A DNA stretch of 64,000 nt, from assembly GCA_030762985.1 (NCBI GenBank), contig CM061040.1:35666734-35730733 (forward strand). Direction: 5' to 3'. The stretch comes from Adelphocoris suturalis (taxonomy: Eukaryota; Arthropoda; Insecta; Hemiptera; Miridae). Each line of letters begins with the position of its first letter. Position 1 is the first letter of the stretch. This document shows positions 27,970-38,947 of this stretch, piece after piece. Below the pieces are notes generated by a model that had not been told where the DNA came from, made no database searches, and saw only the letters and a list, made by a program, of their open reading frames with translations. The translations under genes were made by a program, and so were the position numbers.

Positions 27970-29852
27970 TGTGGTGAAAACCACCCCCTCTTGTCAACAG
28001 CCCTTTTCAGGGCTACCAAAAAGAGGTAGACACGACACACAAATATTTATAAGACGTCGAGTTATAACTCCGTCAAACAAAATATTTCACCAGAGAGAAA
28101 ATACGAAATTCTCTCTCAAAAGTGAAATATTAACTAATAACATACAAGGCGACCTCCCTAAACACTTACTGGGCGAGAGAGACGCGACAAGTATCTCGAA
28201 CCAAGTCACCTTGAATGAGAAAACTCAAACAGAGAAGCAAACGTCCTCTAAAACTAACAAGGACAGTTCTAGCAAGCCTACTCGCCAATCAGAAACAATG
28301 ATTACACGAGAGACAATAGGCGAACCAACCAGGAGGCGGCAAGCAACCACCTCTGGTCCAGCAGCCACCCCGGGGATCCCGTCTGAACAACGGACGCAGG
28401 GAAACCACCCGAGGACCCCGTCTAAACGACGGACGCAGGGAAGACACCTCAAGGTCTTTCTCTCCGCAACGGACGCGCGTAAGCCACCTCTGGGGACCCC
28501 GTCGCAGCGACGGACGGGGGGAAGCCACCCCGGAGGACCAACTCAGCTATCATACTCGCAGATTCTGAGAAAACAATGTGCGAGCCAATGAGATTACACA
28601 GTTGAATTAATGAAATTAAGCGGACCAATCAGGAGGCGGCAGGAGGCGGCCACCTCCCTATAATTACCCCGCTCGGAGCCCTCCGAAATTCATTCCACTC
28701 ACCGCTCTCGACGACTACACTCTGAAGTACGAAGATTCTACACGCTCTACGCTGACGATCCTTCTGCTCCCGAGTTCATCTCAGAACGGCTTCCTACTGC
28801 TTTCTACAAGGCATACCTCCTCTCCACACAGATCTCGCATTGGCATCTACGAGTTCAGTGATTATTCATCCTGCTCATTGCCCAACGTAGTTCTTCTGTC
28901 AGGACGCCACCCGGTACATCTATTGATATTCTCATTAGATCGTACGCCCGCTGGGACGTTCCGAGACGTGTCGCCCGGGTTTCGTAGCACTAGGCTCGTC
29001 ACCGACCGCTGTGGGCACGCCGATAAATTACTCAGCTCATCCGCTCTAATTTATCGTCCAAGGAAGTCTTTTTCAAGACTACAAGGTAGGACCCTGACAT
29101 CCGAGCAAAGGAAAGAAGCTCTGTCAAGCGAGTCCACCTTCCAAACCCTCTATTTCTATACGTAGAGGTATCGAAAACGAGTTAATAAACTCGGATATTT
29201 CGATGGAGCGCCGCCCGTCCTACTTCCTCATGCAAGGGGAGGCGGAACACGGCGCGGCCGGGCCCCTTAGCCCACGCAGCGCTCCCTACCCGCTGCTCGA
29301 CTCGTCCGCTGTTCCTAGCGACGGCCCAAGGCTCGATCCTCGCGAAGAGATCGCCTTCTCACCTAACGTATTCATGAAGGAAACGTTAGATCAAACCTCA
29401 CACACACAAAAGTTCGAGGATACCTTTCAGACCCGCTCTGAAGTCAATCATCACGATTCGACAAAGATTTCCGAATATCCACGATATTCTACACAAGGCT
29501 ACCCGGCCGATCCGAGTGTCAAATACACTCCAAATGTGCTAAAAACAAAGGATACTTTTCAGTACCTCAACCAAGCCCAACATATTCCTCCTACAGATAT
29601 AAATCTTAGGCCGGAATATTACACAACGGCTCAGCACCAAACCGATCGAACCCAGCACCCACTATGCGAGCCCAGTGCTCCACGCGGCTGCGACACGAAC
29701 TACCCCTCAGTTCCTCCCGCCAAGCAAGCTGACCTTGGCGATTTCGCTCACATTCCTTACAGGAATACCTCAGGGACTAACCCGCATAACCAGAATATAA
29801 ATGTCCCACTTGGTCTACCTACACCAAGTAAAACATATATAAATCCACTACA
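27970..29852 (+). repeat. 5' LTR of the plus-strand CsRn1-like element
   Basis: It runs TGTGGTGAAAACCACC ... AAATCCACTACA. Compared with the minus-strand copy it has a single QGDLPKHLL unit and a different, GC-rich Pol-tail segment with repeated ACGGACG words (28380-28530). The Gag start codon is inside it at 29203. Confidence 0.93.
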
Positions 29853-30834
29853 AATGGTGACCCCGCCTTTGAACAGGCTTAACACGGAGCATTTCGTTCC
29901 CTCTTATGAAGCTAGTGGATTTCAGGGAACCACTGCGGGCGTGCGACCCCCACCGGGCCTATACGCCCCACATCTCACTCAACAACCCTCTACACAAAGT
30001 GGCTTTCGAGCACTTTTGGAGGAAATGGGAGATTATCAAAGACCTATCTTCCAAAAGAAGAATATCGATCGTGCACTCGCCGAGTTCGATCAATACTGCG
30101 TGCGAAAACACCTGAGAACACAGAACGAATGTTTCTCAGCTATATACAAGTGGGTACCGGAAGAAATGCGGGAAGCTATCGACTCAGCTTACCTCACGGC
30201 ACCCCACGCACCTTATGAAGAGGCCAAACAGCGCCTACAACGAGAATACGGGTTGTCCTTACAGGACAGGCTCCTCGCACTCGAGGACCCCGCATCTCTC
30301 GCCAAAAAACCCAGCACCAAGTACCATGAAATGTACTCTAAGGCTGTTGGGTACTTCTCAGAGGCTCTGATCACTCAAAAGTGGATCGAAACTCTGCCTA
30401 TCGAAGCCCGAGGCATGGTCGCAGCACAGCCTACCACGACCGCCCGGCTCGACCTAGCTGATACGCTACACGCGTACAAAACAGCAAACCCTTCTCTCAA
30501 CATACGAGGAGTAGAATCTACTTCGAAACCCACGAAGACTGGTTTCAAAAAGGCCCCCTCACAAAAAGCTGAGTTTAAACCTCAGCAAGTAGAGAGCAAG
30601 CCTCACAAACAGACGGCCTATGTCTGCCGAAACCACGCACGTTTCGGTAGCGAAACTCGCAAGTGTGCAGACCCAGAACACTGCACTTGGAAGGCAAATA
30701 CTGCCTCCAAACCTATCAGAAAGGCAGCGCCTATAAGCCAGCCTAAAACCTGGGTTTCAAGCGAAAATACTCAGAGATCGGTACAAGAAAGTACCGTTCC
30801 AACCTCCGACGCAGAGAGTTCGGAAAACGAATAA
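29203..30834 (+). CDS. Gag of second CsRn1-like copy
   Basis: 543 codons, starting in the LTR and crossing the LTR end and primer-binding site (29853-29865). The capsid part is nearly identical to the other copy (VPEEMREAIDSAYLTAPHAP), while the LTR-encoded N-terminal third is more diverged. It ends with the CHCC motif (CRNHARFGSETRKCADPEHC). The contrast between the variable N-terminus and the conserved body suggests the LTR-encoded part evolves faster. The product would package element RNA. Confidence 0.92.
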   Translation: MERRPSYFLMQGEAEHGAAGPLSPRSAPYPLLDSSAVPSDGPRLDPREEIAFSPNVFMKETLDQTSHTQKFEDTFQTRSEVNHHDSTKISEYPRYSTQGYPADPSVKYTPNVLKTKDTFQYLNQAQHIPPTDINLRPEYYTTAQHQTDRTQHPLCEPSAPRGCDTNYPSVPPAKQADLGDFAHIPYRNTSGTNPHNQNINVPLGLPTPSKTYINPLQMVTPPLNRLNTEHFVPSYEASGFQGTTAGVRPPPGLYAPHLTQQPSTQSGFRALLEEMGDYQRPIFQKKNIDRALAEFDQYCVRKHLRTQNECFSAIYKWVPEEMREAIDSAYLTAPHAPYEEAKQRLQREYGLSLQDRLLALEDPASLAKKPSTKYHEMYSKAVGYFSEALITQKWIETLPIEARGMVAAQPTTTARLDLADTLHAYKTANPSLNIRGVESTSKPTKTGFKKAPSQKAEFKPQQVESKPHKQTAYVCRNHARFGSETRKCADPEHCTWKANTASKPIRKAAPISQPKTWVSSENTQRSVQESTVPTSDAESSENE

Positions 30835-33800
30835 CTGCCAGTGTATCTGAGCCTATACACCGGCAGACTAATGAGTATAAAAGGCTTTTTTTCAAGTGCA
30901 AACTAAATGGCACTGAATTTCTCATTGACACGGGAGCAGAAGTGAACATTCTGCCCCACAATGTCACCAAAAAATTGGGCTTAAAAATTCGTAAGTCCAA
31001 CGTCAAGCTCACAGCAGCTAACGGCGCCCCTATAGACACACTAGGGCGTGCTGACACGACAATTAACATCGGCCTCGGAGACATGACCACCGATTTTATG
31101 ATCACGAAAGTTGATCTAGCGATCCTCGGTATACCATTCCTCGAGTCTTGGGATATAGGAATACGGGTCAAACACAAATATATCTATAAAGATAAAATAA
31201 AGAGCTATGCCGATCAAAAAATCGCTGCAGTCATGAACAAAAAATTCACTGACGAACAAATAGCAGCTACTATCCCTCATCGTGACAACAGTCCTCAACC
31301 AGAGGACGTGCAGCTCACGGAGGACGAAAACATACGCTCTATCATTGAAAAATACAATGATAAAATGAGCAAACTTCAAGGAAAGTGGAAAAACAACGGG
31401 GTTTACCACCGTATAACCACGGAAGGAACACCAGTACACTTCCGTGCAAGACCCATGGCAGGCGAAAAACGGGCTCAAGTCAAAAGTACTTTTGACAAAA
31501 TGCTCTCCGAGGGCATAATTGCACCATCAGATTCCGAATGGGCGTCCCCGTTACACTGTGTGCCAAAAAAAGACGGGTCATGGAGGATCACCGGCGACTA
31601 CCGTTTCCTGAACGCGAAAACGAAGAAAGACGCCTACCCTCCTCCTCACATTCGCTCTTTCCAAGCGAATTTACATAATACACAAATCTATTCGACAATA
31701 GATTTAAAATCGGCATATTACCATATCCCGATGCACCCAGATGACGCTCATAAAACAGCAATTATTACACCTTTCGGTCTTTATGAGTTTAAAAAAATGA
31801 GCATGGGTTTGGCCGGAGCGGCTCAAACATGGCAAAGGTACATGGACAGCATCATGCGAAAATTTGATTTCGCATTTGTATACCTAGATGACATATTGGT
31901 GGCTTCTAAAAATTATAAAGAACACATGAACCACCTCAAACAAATTTTCGACAAGCTAGGAGAACACGGACTTCGAGTAGGTTTTGATAAATGCATTTTT
32001 TCAAAACCTACCGTCGATTTCCTAGGTTTCACTATCTCGAAAGAAGGGATAATTCCTAAACGAGATAAAATAGAAGCCATAGAGCAATTTCCTAGGCCAA
32101 TAGACGTACGAAGCCTACGCAGATTCCTGGGTATGTGTGGTTTCTACCGAGCTTGCTCAAGTAAATTCGCTCACACAGCACAACCTCTGTATGACTCCAT
32201 TCAGTCAAACAAAAAAAATGACAAAACACCTATCGAATGGACATCAGAGAGAGAAAAAGCTTTCAACAGCTTAAAACAAGCAATGATAAAAGCTACATTG
32301 CATAATATTGCTCATCCACACCCTACAGCAGAGTGGAGAATAGTCTGCGACGCATCCGATACACACATCGGAGCGGCACTGGAGCAGGAAATTACAGACA
32401 AAAACGGCTCGAAATCTTACCAACCATTGGGATTTTTCAGTAAAGAAATTCCGGAACAATGGAAGAATAAAGCCTCATTCGACAAAGAGATGTTCGCTGC
32501 TTACCAAGCTTGCATTCATTGGCACAATGACTTGGACGGCCGATCTTTTCATATTTGCTCAGATCACAAGCCTCTGCTAGGCACGATGCTTAAGAAAAAT
32601 GCACATTTTTCTAAAATGCGATTGAGATGGCTAACATACATCTCTCAAATGACAAGTGACATTCGACATATACCCGGAGAGAACAACGTCGTCGCCGACG
32701 CACTCTCCAGACCCTTCGATCCAGTTGAAATTCAAACAAAATCAATTTCAACCCAAACTGACGAGGGTCCGCCCATAGCCGAAATTTCACAAATTACGGC
32801 TGCAATAGAGTGCAATCTTCTACTGCACATCTCAAATGCACAAATTCATTCTCCTCCTAACGCAGAGGACAAATTGAAACTCACACGAGTTGAATTCCCT
32901 CAAGGAGAGATTTGGTGTAACCTAGACCTAGGACACCCAAGACCTTATATTCCAAACGAAATAAGGCACGAAATAATCAGCCAAATTCACAATTTGGGAC
33001 ACCCAGGCATACACTCTACAGTGTATAAAGTAAAACAAAGATATTTTTGGCACGGACTTCGTGCAGATGTCTCCAACTGGGTCCGAGCATGCGAGACTTG
33101 CCAACGAGCAAAAATCACTCGCTCCGTGAAGCTCCCTTACTCCGAATTTGAAACGGCTAACAAATTCTCACACGTACACGTTGACATTACCGGACCCTTA
33201 CCTTTAGCTAAAGGAGGGAAACGTTACATTCTAATGATGGTCGATAGAGCAACGGGTTGGCTAGAGGCAGTCCCTCTTAACAACATCGAAACATCCACGA
33301 TCACAAACGCCTTTATCAATATTTGGGTAGCCTCAAAAGGCGTACCTAAATACATCACAAGTGACCAGGGCACACAATTCGAATCAGATCTATTTCATTC
33401 CATTATGGAACGTCTCGGAGTAAAACATACTCACACGTTACCATACAAACCGTCAACAAACGGAATGGTGGAACGCAGAAATAGATCCTTGAAAGAGGCT
33501 CTCAAAGCACAAAACGAAAATTGGCTCGACGCTCTTCCAAAAGTACTACTCGCCATGCGTACGGCAGTAGACCCAGCAACGGAAACTACACCCTTCCAAA
33601 AAGTTTATGGAATTGACGTGCCGCTCCCAGGCGACATTTTCGTAACTTCTACAAACCTTTCTGAGCCTCTCTTCTTCCGACCTACGCATATTAAACATAA
33701 TAATACAAAATATGCCGTCAACATGCCCAAAAATTTGGATACATGTACACATGTCTATATCAGAGTGCCCACACAGCTCTCCTCTTTGCAATGTCCTTAC

Positions 33801-34706
33801 ACGGGACCATTCAAAGTTGTTAAAAGAGATAAGTTTTCGGTTACAGTACAAATTGGCGAACACACAAAAAAAGTTCCCAAACAGCAAATAAAACCAGCTT
33901 ACACTCTAAAAACAGACGAAGCTGTGTCACTAAGCAAAAATCAGGCAGAAAATAAGGAGGAAACTCCCCGAAAATCCGCCAGAAGACACGTCCCCTCTAC
34001 CAAATTCGACGAGAGGTGGGTGACTGCGCTCAAAACACCCCAACCGGCGTCGTCATTTATAACACGACGTCTTGGGGGGGCGCCTGTGGTGAAAACCACC
34101 CCCTCTTGTCAACAGCCCTTTTCAGGGCTACCAAAAAGAGGTAGACACGACACACAAATATTTATAAGACGTCGAGTTATAACTCCGTCAAACAAAATAT
34201 TTCACCAGAGAGAAAATACGAAATTCTCTCTCAAAAGTGAAATATTAACTAATAACATACAAGGCGACCTCCCTAAACACTTACTGGGCGAGAGAGACGC
34301 GACAAGTATCTCGAACCAAGTCACCTTGAATGAGAAAACTCAAACAGACAAGCAAACGTCCTCTAAAACTAACAAGGACAGTTCTAGCAAGCCTACTCGC
34401 CAATCAGAAACAATGATTACACGAGAGACAATAGGCGAACCAACCAGGAGGCGGCAAGCAACCACCTCTGGTCCAGTAGCCACCCCGGGGATCCCGTCTG
34501 AACAACGGACGCAGGGAAACCACCCGAGGACCCCGTCTAAACGACGGACGCAGGGAAGACACCTCAAGGTCTTTCTCTCCGCAACGGACGCGCGTAAGCC
34601 ACCTCTGGGGACCCCGTCGCAGCGACGGACGGGGGGAAGCCACCCCGGAGGACCAACTCAGCTATCATACTCGCAGATTCTGAGAAAACAATGTGCGAGC
34701 CAATGA
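30793..34706 (+). CDS. Pol of second CsRn1-like copy
   Basis: It reads in the -1 frame relative to gag and overlaps the gag end; the first ATG is at 30942 inside the protease (IDTGAEV just before). The order is protease, RT (YLDDILVAS near 31881), RNase H (VCDASDTHIGAAL), integrase (HNLGHPGIH, HVDITGPLPL, TSDQGTQF, GMVERRNRS) and GPF module. The frame then crosses the G-rich polypurine tract (34074-34080, read as LGGA) and enters the 3' LTR, stopping at 34704-34706. There is no stop or frameshift. The GC-rich cargo seen in the other copy is absent; a short AAAACACCCCAACCGG stretch stands in its place. Confidence 0.93.
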
Positions 34707-34922
34707 GATTACACAGTTGAATTAATGAAATTAAGCGGACCAATCAGGAGGCGGCAGGAGGCGGCCACCTCCCTATAATTACCCCGCTCGGAGCCCTCCG
34801 AAATTCATTCCACTCACCGCTCTCGACGACTACACTCTGAAGTACGAAGATTCTACACGCTCTACGCTGACGATCCTTCTGCTCCCGAGTTCATCTCAGA
34901 ACGGCTTCCTACTGCTTTCTAC
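34085..34922 (+). repeat. 3' LTR of second CsRn1-like copy, truncated
   Basis: Matches 27970-28807 almost perfectly, then sequence identity ends abruptly at CTTTCTAC. The remaining 1045 bp of the LTR, including the Gag start, is missing. Confidence 0.92.
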
Positions 34923-36130
34923 CTCACTTTGATAACTGCAGAATATCCAATATCACCATTGACCTGTAAAATTCAAAAACCTGCATTTTCCAGCACCATA
35001 GCACCATAAATGTCCTACTACCTGGCCTATGTGCTCTGCTCGTGTATAAGGTCTCAATTTTACTATCCATGGGACACCATCTGTCCCAGCTGTCATTACC
35101 CATTGCCATTTCCTATACTTAGCTGACACAATATACCCATGGTTACTACTATTGGCCTCCCCCCTCCCCAGGGCAGGAATGCTATCTACTGGGGCTCAGG
35201 TGGACCACTAGTGTAAATTTTTTCGTCGGATTTACTCCTGGGAGCTCTCTCACGCCTTCACCACCTCCCCTAGCCAGTAGGTGAATTATATTTCTAAATG
35301 GGCTGTATATTTAAACAGTCTTCTACGTTTAAAGATTGAGTACAATTATAGTAGGTCGAGGAGAAGACTGTTTAGTTCCCACCCTAGGCTGGCGCCTTTC
35401 TTCAACCACCCAGTCATTCACCTGCACCATCCAACAATCTTTAAACTAAAGTGACGAGAATTTCCGCATCTCGCCAGATGGTTGAGCGTGGGGAGGCACG
35501 CAGGGTAGCCAATGTAGGGGAGCGTGAACTCTGGTGGCTTTTTCAAACATTTTTCTCTGAAAAGTTACTGGGCGCAATGTGAAACATGCAGCTGCATAAG
35601 TAAACAGTCTTATCCTTGACCTACTATAAATGTACTCAATTCCCGAAGGTAAGTTGAGTTCGTAATTACTGAAAATAATAAACCAAAAAGGCTGAGGAGG
35701 AGGAGTAGAGGTAAAAAGGATACAACCAAAAATACCCCCCTTAACCAACCAAAAATATCGCTGATATAATTAATTTCACGCCAAAAATTGTAAAAGTATC
35801 ATAAACTGCCCTTCGGGGAGGGGGATGGGGGGAGAGTCTATGGAGCCCCCAGTTGCACTATTAACGCCACCCTCATGTTACGTCAATGCATGTAGGCACC
35901 CGGATGGTTTGGGTGGAACCTGGCTTTTGTCATGGATCGCCCCTTCTGAGCAGCCCTGCTACTCCCGTTTTCCGGTAGCTTCCTCTTGAAATCTCTGATC
36001 CAGCCTAGAGGCGGCCACGACCGGGGGAGGAACCAATCCTTTAGTACTATGTTCCGCTATAGCACATTACGAAATCATCTCCAAATAAATATGACAACGG
36101 AGGAGTAACTTTAGAGATAGATTCTTAGAT
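34923..36130 (+). other. P450 intron 2, right part, non-coding
   Basis: No coding content recognised. Contains one MITE-like element (35334-35640). Confidence 0.45.
35334..35640. mobile_element. MITE-like element with 40-bp inverted ends
   Basis: The left arm GATTGAGTACAATTATAGTA (to ACTGTTTA at 35374) and the right arm 35601-35640 are complementary over about 40 bp with a few mismatches. The interior has no ORF. A related half-element (AAACAGTCTTCTACGG) occurs at about 52539, so the family is dispersed. No clear target duplication. Confidence 0.6.
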
Positions 36131-36149
36131 AAATTGCATTACGTCTCAA

Positions 36150-36480
36150 ATCAAATGTGGTGTTCCCATCGTGCCACCAGACTCGGGCAAAAAGACGGCA
36201 GTGAGAGAGGCTTCACATTCGGATTGTCAGCTACTGCCAAAACAAAGGCTGGTTCCAAACTTCCATCGGTGTCCACAGCATTGCATTCGAACCCTAAAAA
36301 GTTGCTGGAAATGTCTAGATAGAATCGGCTGTTGAACCAAGGTCTGCATGCAAATCTCCCGGATGGACTATCCGGTCAAAAAACTCATCCACATTTCCTT
36401 TAGACCCGCAAATGAACACTATTCTGTGGGAGTATTCTGATGGAAATAATATACTCTTAGACTCGTTCTCCGTGAACTAG
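36150..36480 (-). pseudogene. Unidentified coding-like fragment
   Basis: The minus strand gives protein-like text in two frames that abut: LFPSEYSHRIVFICGSKG and EFFDRIVHPGDLHADLGS (about 36480-36330), then FLGFECNAVDTDGSLEPAFV and NPNVKPLSLPSFCPSLVARW (about 36320-36150). The frames appear separated by one shift near 36320. I do not recognise the family. Composition and the Pro/Phe/Trp pattern look coding rather than random. It could be a decayed transposon or viral protein. Confidence 0.3.
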
Positions 36481-37540
36481 ATGGAGGTGCAAGGATGTTG
36501 CCAAAACCAACTCCCCTTTTGGCCAAAATTGAAGAGGTATCCTTGCCCGGGCGACAGATTTCTCTCTTGACTGTATGAAAGCAAGGAAAAACGCCTCTCT
36601 CGGTTTTCAGTAAGCAAAAGACGAATTTCCCCACGACTTTTCCTCCGAACAATCCCGTCACGCACCCATAACAGAACAACAGGGGGAAGTAAGTATCCCA
36701 AGCACCAAACATTAATTTCCATGAGAAAATCCACGTCTCGACCCAAGTAGCAATGAATGAAAAACTGTGAGAGGAGATGTTTTGAAACACGCTGATACCA
36801 AATTTTCCCGAGAGTTTCAAAAAGCACAAGAAACTTGATAAAAACCTGAAATCACGATTGTCTACGATGAGAGCGAGGAAAACAAGAGAATGCAGATGGC
36901 CACACAGTGCTGCCAACAGGCACGATGAAACGGTGGTTGGTGCGATCTCCCGGCAGGTGTCAGGCTCGCTCATTTTTGATGTCTCAACACTTGCTGTGTC
37001 CGAGGTGTGGTGGGCCACTATATTGTTAAAACACCCTCTAGTGTCTCTAGATATATTATTGATATTGTTAAAATGAAGAAATTTCTTAACCATAAGACAA
37101 TTTTTCATCTAATTAATAACTACAAAATGCAGTACCCAAGCCTTTCAGATAGCATTTGAAATCTGAGAAATCTTCTCGATTGGGCGAGTGGAGAATACTG
37201 ATTAATCCCCCAAAATGAAACAATGAAACAAGCAGGGCGAAACTTACTAAATGTAGAAGACCAGCCTGCAGCTGCAAAATATTGGAATACATGACTTTTT
37301 GGGTGGAGGAACTTATACAACGTAAAGCACAGCACAAGCATGCATTACAGTGTATATATGCACCTTCATGATTCCAGATCTATGTTGACAGAAATCATGT
37401 TCAAGGCTTTCCATTCCATGGAACCAATAGCTCAGTGTAATATCTTTCACACAGATGTGCAGTCTATCTTACTGGTCCTCCCAACCAGATTTTTGCCTTT
37501 TAAAACTCTCTTTGTGCACCTTATTAATTTTCTTTTGCAG
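36481..37540 (+). other. P450 intron 2, last part
   Basis: A 229-codon minus-strand ORF (36419-37108) covers most of it but shows no recognisable domain. I do not call it a gene. Otherwise non-coding. Confidence 0.35.
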
Positions 37541-37688
37541 AACGCTGTCAGTGGAAATCATTGGAAACAACTGAGAGCTACACTGACTCCGACGTTCACT
37601 TCAGGAAAAATTAAAGCGATGTTCGTCACTGTGGAGGAGTGTGCATTGAAACTGGTCGACCATTTGACAAGAAAGTTGGCAAATGCTG
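37541..37688 (+). CDS. Cytochrome P450 (CYP6-like), exon 3
   Basis: The acceptor CTTTTGCAG|AAC is in phase 0, as required by exon 2. The exon contains the helix C signature W-x-x-x-R (HWKQLRATLTPTFTSGK), whose Trp and Arg bind the haem propionates, then KAMFVTVEECALKLVDHL. It ends GCTG|GTGAGA with one base over. Length and motif order match CYP6 genes. Confidence 0.95.
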
Positions 37689-38947
37689 GTGAGATGTGGT
37701 TGACCACATTTGTCCTTTTGCTTCAACTCTGGATACTTTTTTTTAATGGGAAACTAAATTTAACTTATCTTCATTTATTCCATGTGTTATTCAAAGTGGG
37801 AATTATTTCAGGATAGGTAAAGTACATCAGCTGAGTTTATTTTTCTATAAGAATCCCAATTTAAATTATCATATAGAAAAAATTCCTGTGTTAACCAAGC
37901 CTACACCAAATATCTACATTTTCAATCATCAATACTAACTTTCTAAATGTCAAAATATATTTTAATCGGACGACTCTATCCAATGTCAACGCATGTCTGT
38001 GACTTAAGGTGGTTTTGGTTGCATCTACCTTCTTTTCATCTTGTGTTTCGTCCGTGCTCGTTCATAAGTACATGTAGATATCTTCCGAGAGTCACCCGTT
38101 ATAATGCAAGTCCCATAGTAATCCGCAAGTTTACTTCCTTTAGTTACTTTAGCGAATTTAAAAAAAAAGAGCTATTTAGATTGCTTCGAAATTGTAAAAG
38201 TGAGTTTGAGGGGTTGGAACCTCCTACTAATCCGTTTCATAAATCAAAGAACACAATCCCAGATTTTAACGTCGTATGTATATATGTATTTATAGGGTGT
38301 TATTTCCAGACAATAATTCCCTTTAAAAACGGCGTAAAAAATTCGTTCCAACGCAGGAAAATCCGTCTTGGCAAAAGACAAGTCAAGTTCGATCGCTCCA
38401 GAATTTTTGGCTCAAATTTACAATTTAATTGTCCAAAAAATGCTTTAAAAAATCGGGGTTTTTACAAAAAGGAATGTGGGGTGACACAGTCAAAGTATTT
38501 TTCAGTGCTGAGTCGATTGCGACCACTCCCAGATTTCCAAGATTCATAATAAGTAAGAAAAATCGATTTTTACGTGAAAATGCCCATAATTGACCAAATT
38601 TTTGAGTTCGGCTACGTGTTCTAAAACTTTCTTTGCAATCTCATCACATGGCTGTCCCCTGATGGTTGGCCTCAATGATCAGAATTTAAGTGCCTAATTA
38701 AATGTTATCCGCAACTCTTCTTTGAAAATTTGCTCTGTTAGTCATGCTGTATGACAGAAATTTTTCCACTTTAACTTACTTCCCGAAAAATTCCTCAGCC
38801 CCTTCACCCTTTTAACTCAAAATGCCAACTCAATTTGCCCCCTTTCCTTTCAATTGTGCTTGATTTGATTGAGATAAATCTTGAATGTTAAGATTGGGCT
38901 TGAGTTTCCAATATCATCTCTGCTCCTCACTGTAAGAGTTCCGTCAC
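37689..38947 (+). other. Start of P450 intron 3, non-coding
   Basis: AT-rich. A stretch at about 38280-38460 resembles sequence near 50630-50780 (TTCCAGACAATAA / TTCCAGACGATAA followed by similar words), so it is probably a dispersed, decayed repeat. A 200-codon ORF at 37947 has no recognisable domain. Confidence 0.35.

Larger units (their letters stand above)
27970..34922 (+). mobile_element. CsRn1-like Ty3/Gypsy retrotransposon, second copy, plus strand, 3' LTR truncated
   Basis: Same family as 16883-25448: 5' LTR 27970-29852 (1883 bp), intact gag and pol, and a 3' LTR that starts at 34085 and breaks off at about 34922 after 838 bp. The LTR halves differ at about two positions over that length by eye (for example near 28370/34485 and 28232/34347), so the insertion is young. 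It is in the same direction as the P450 gene, in intron 2. The truncation removed any right-hand target duplication. Confidence 0.94.

Noticed and set aside
36419..37108. 229-codon minus-strand ORF in P450 intron 2 as a gene
   Set aside because: No domain, no splice or promoter support, amino-acid text looks random, and the neighbouring coding-like segment is in another frame.
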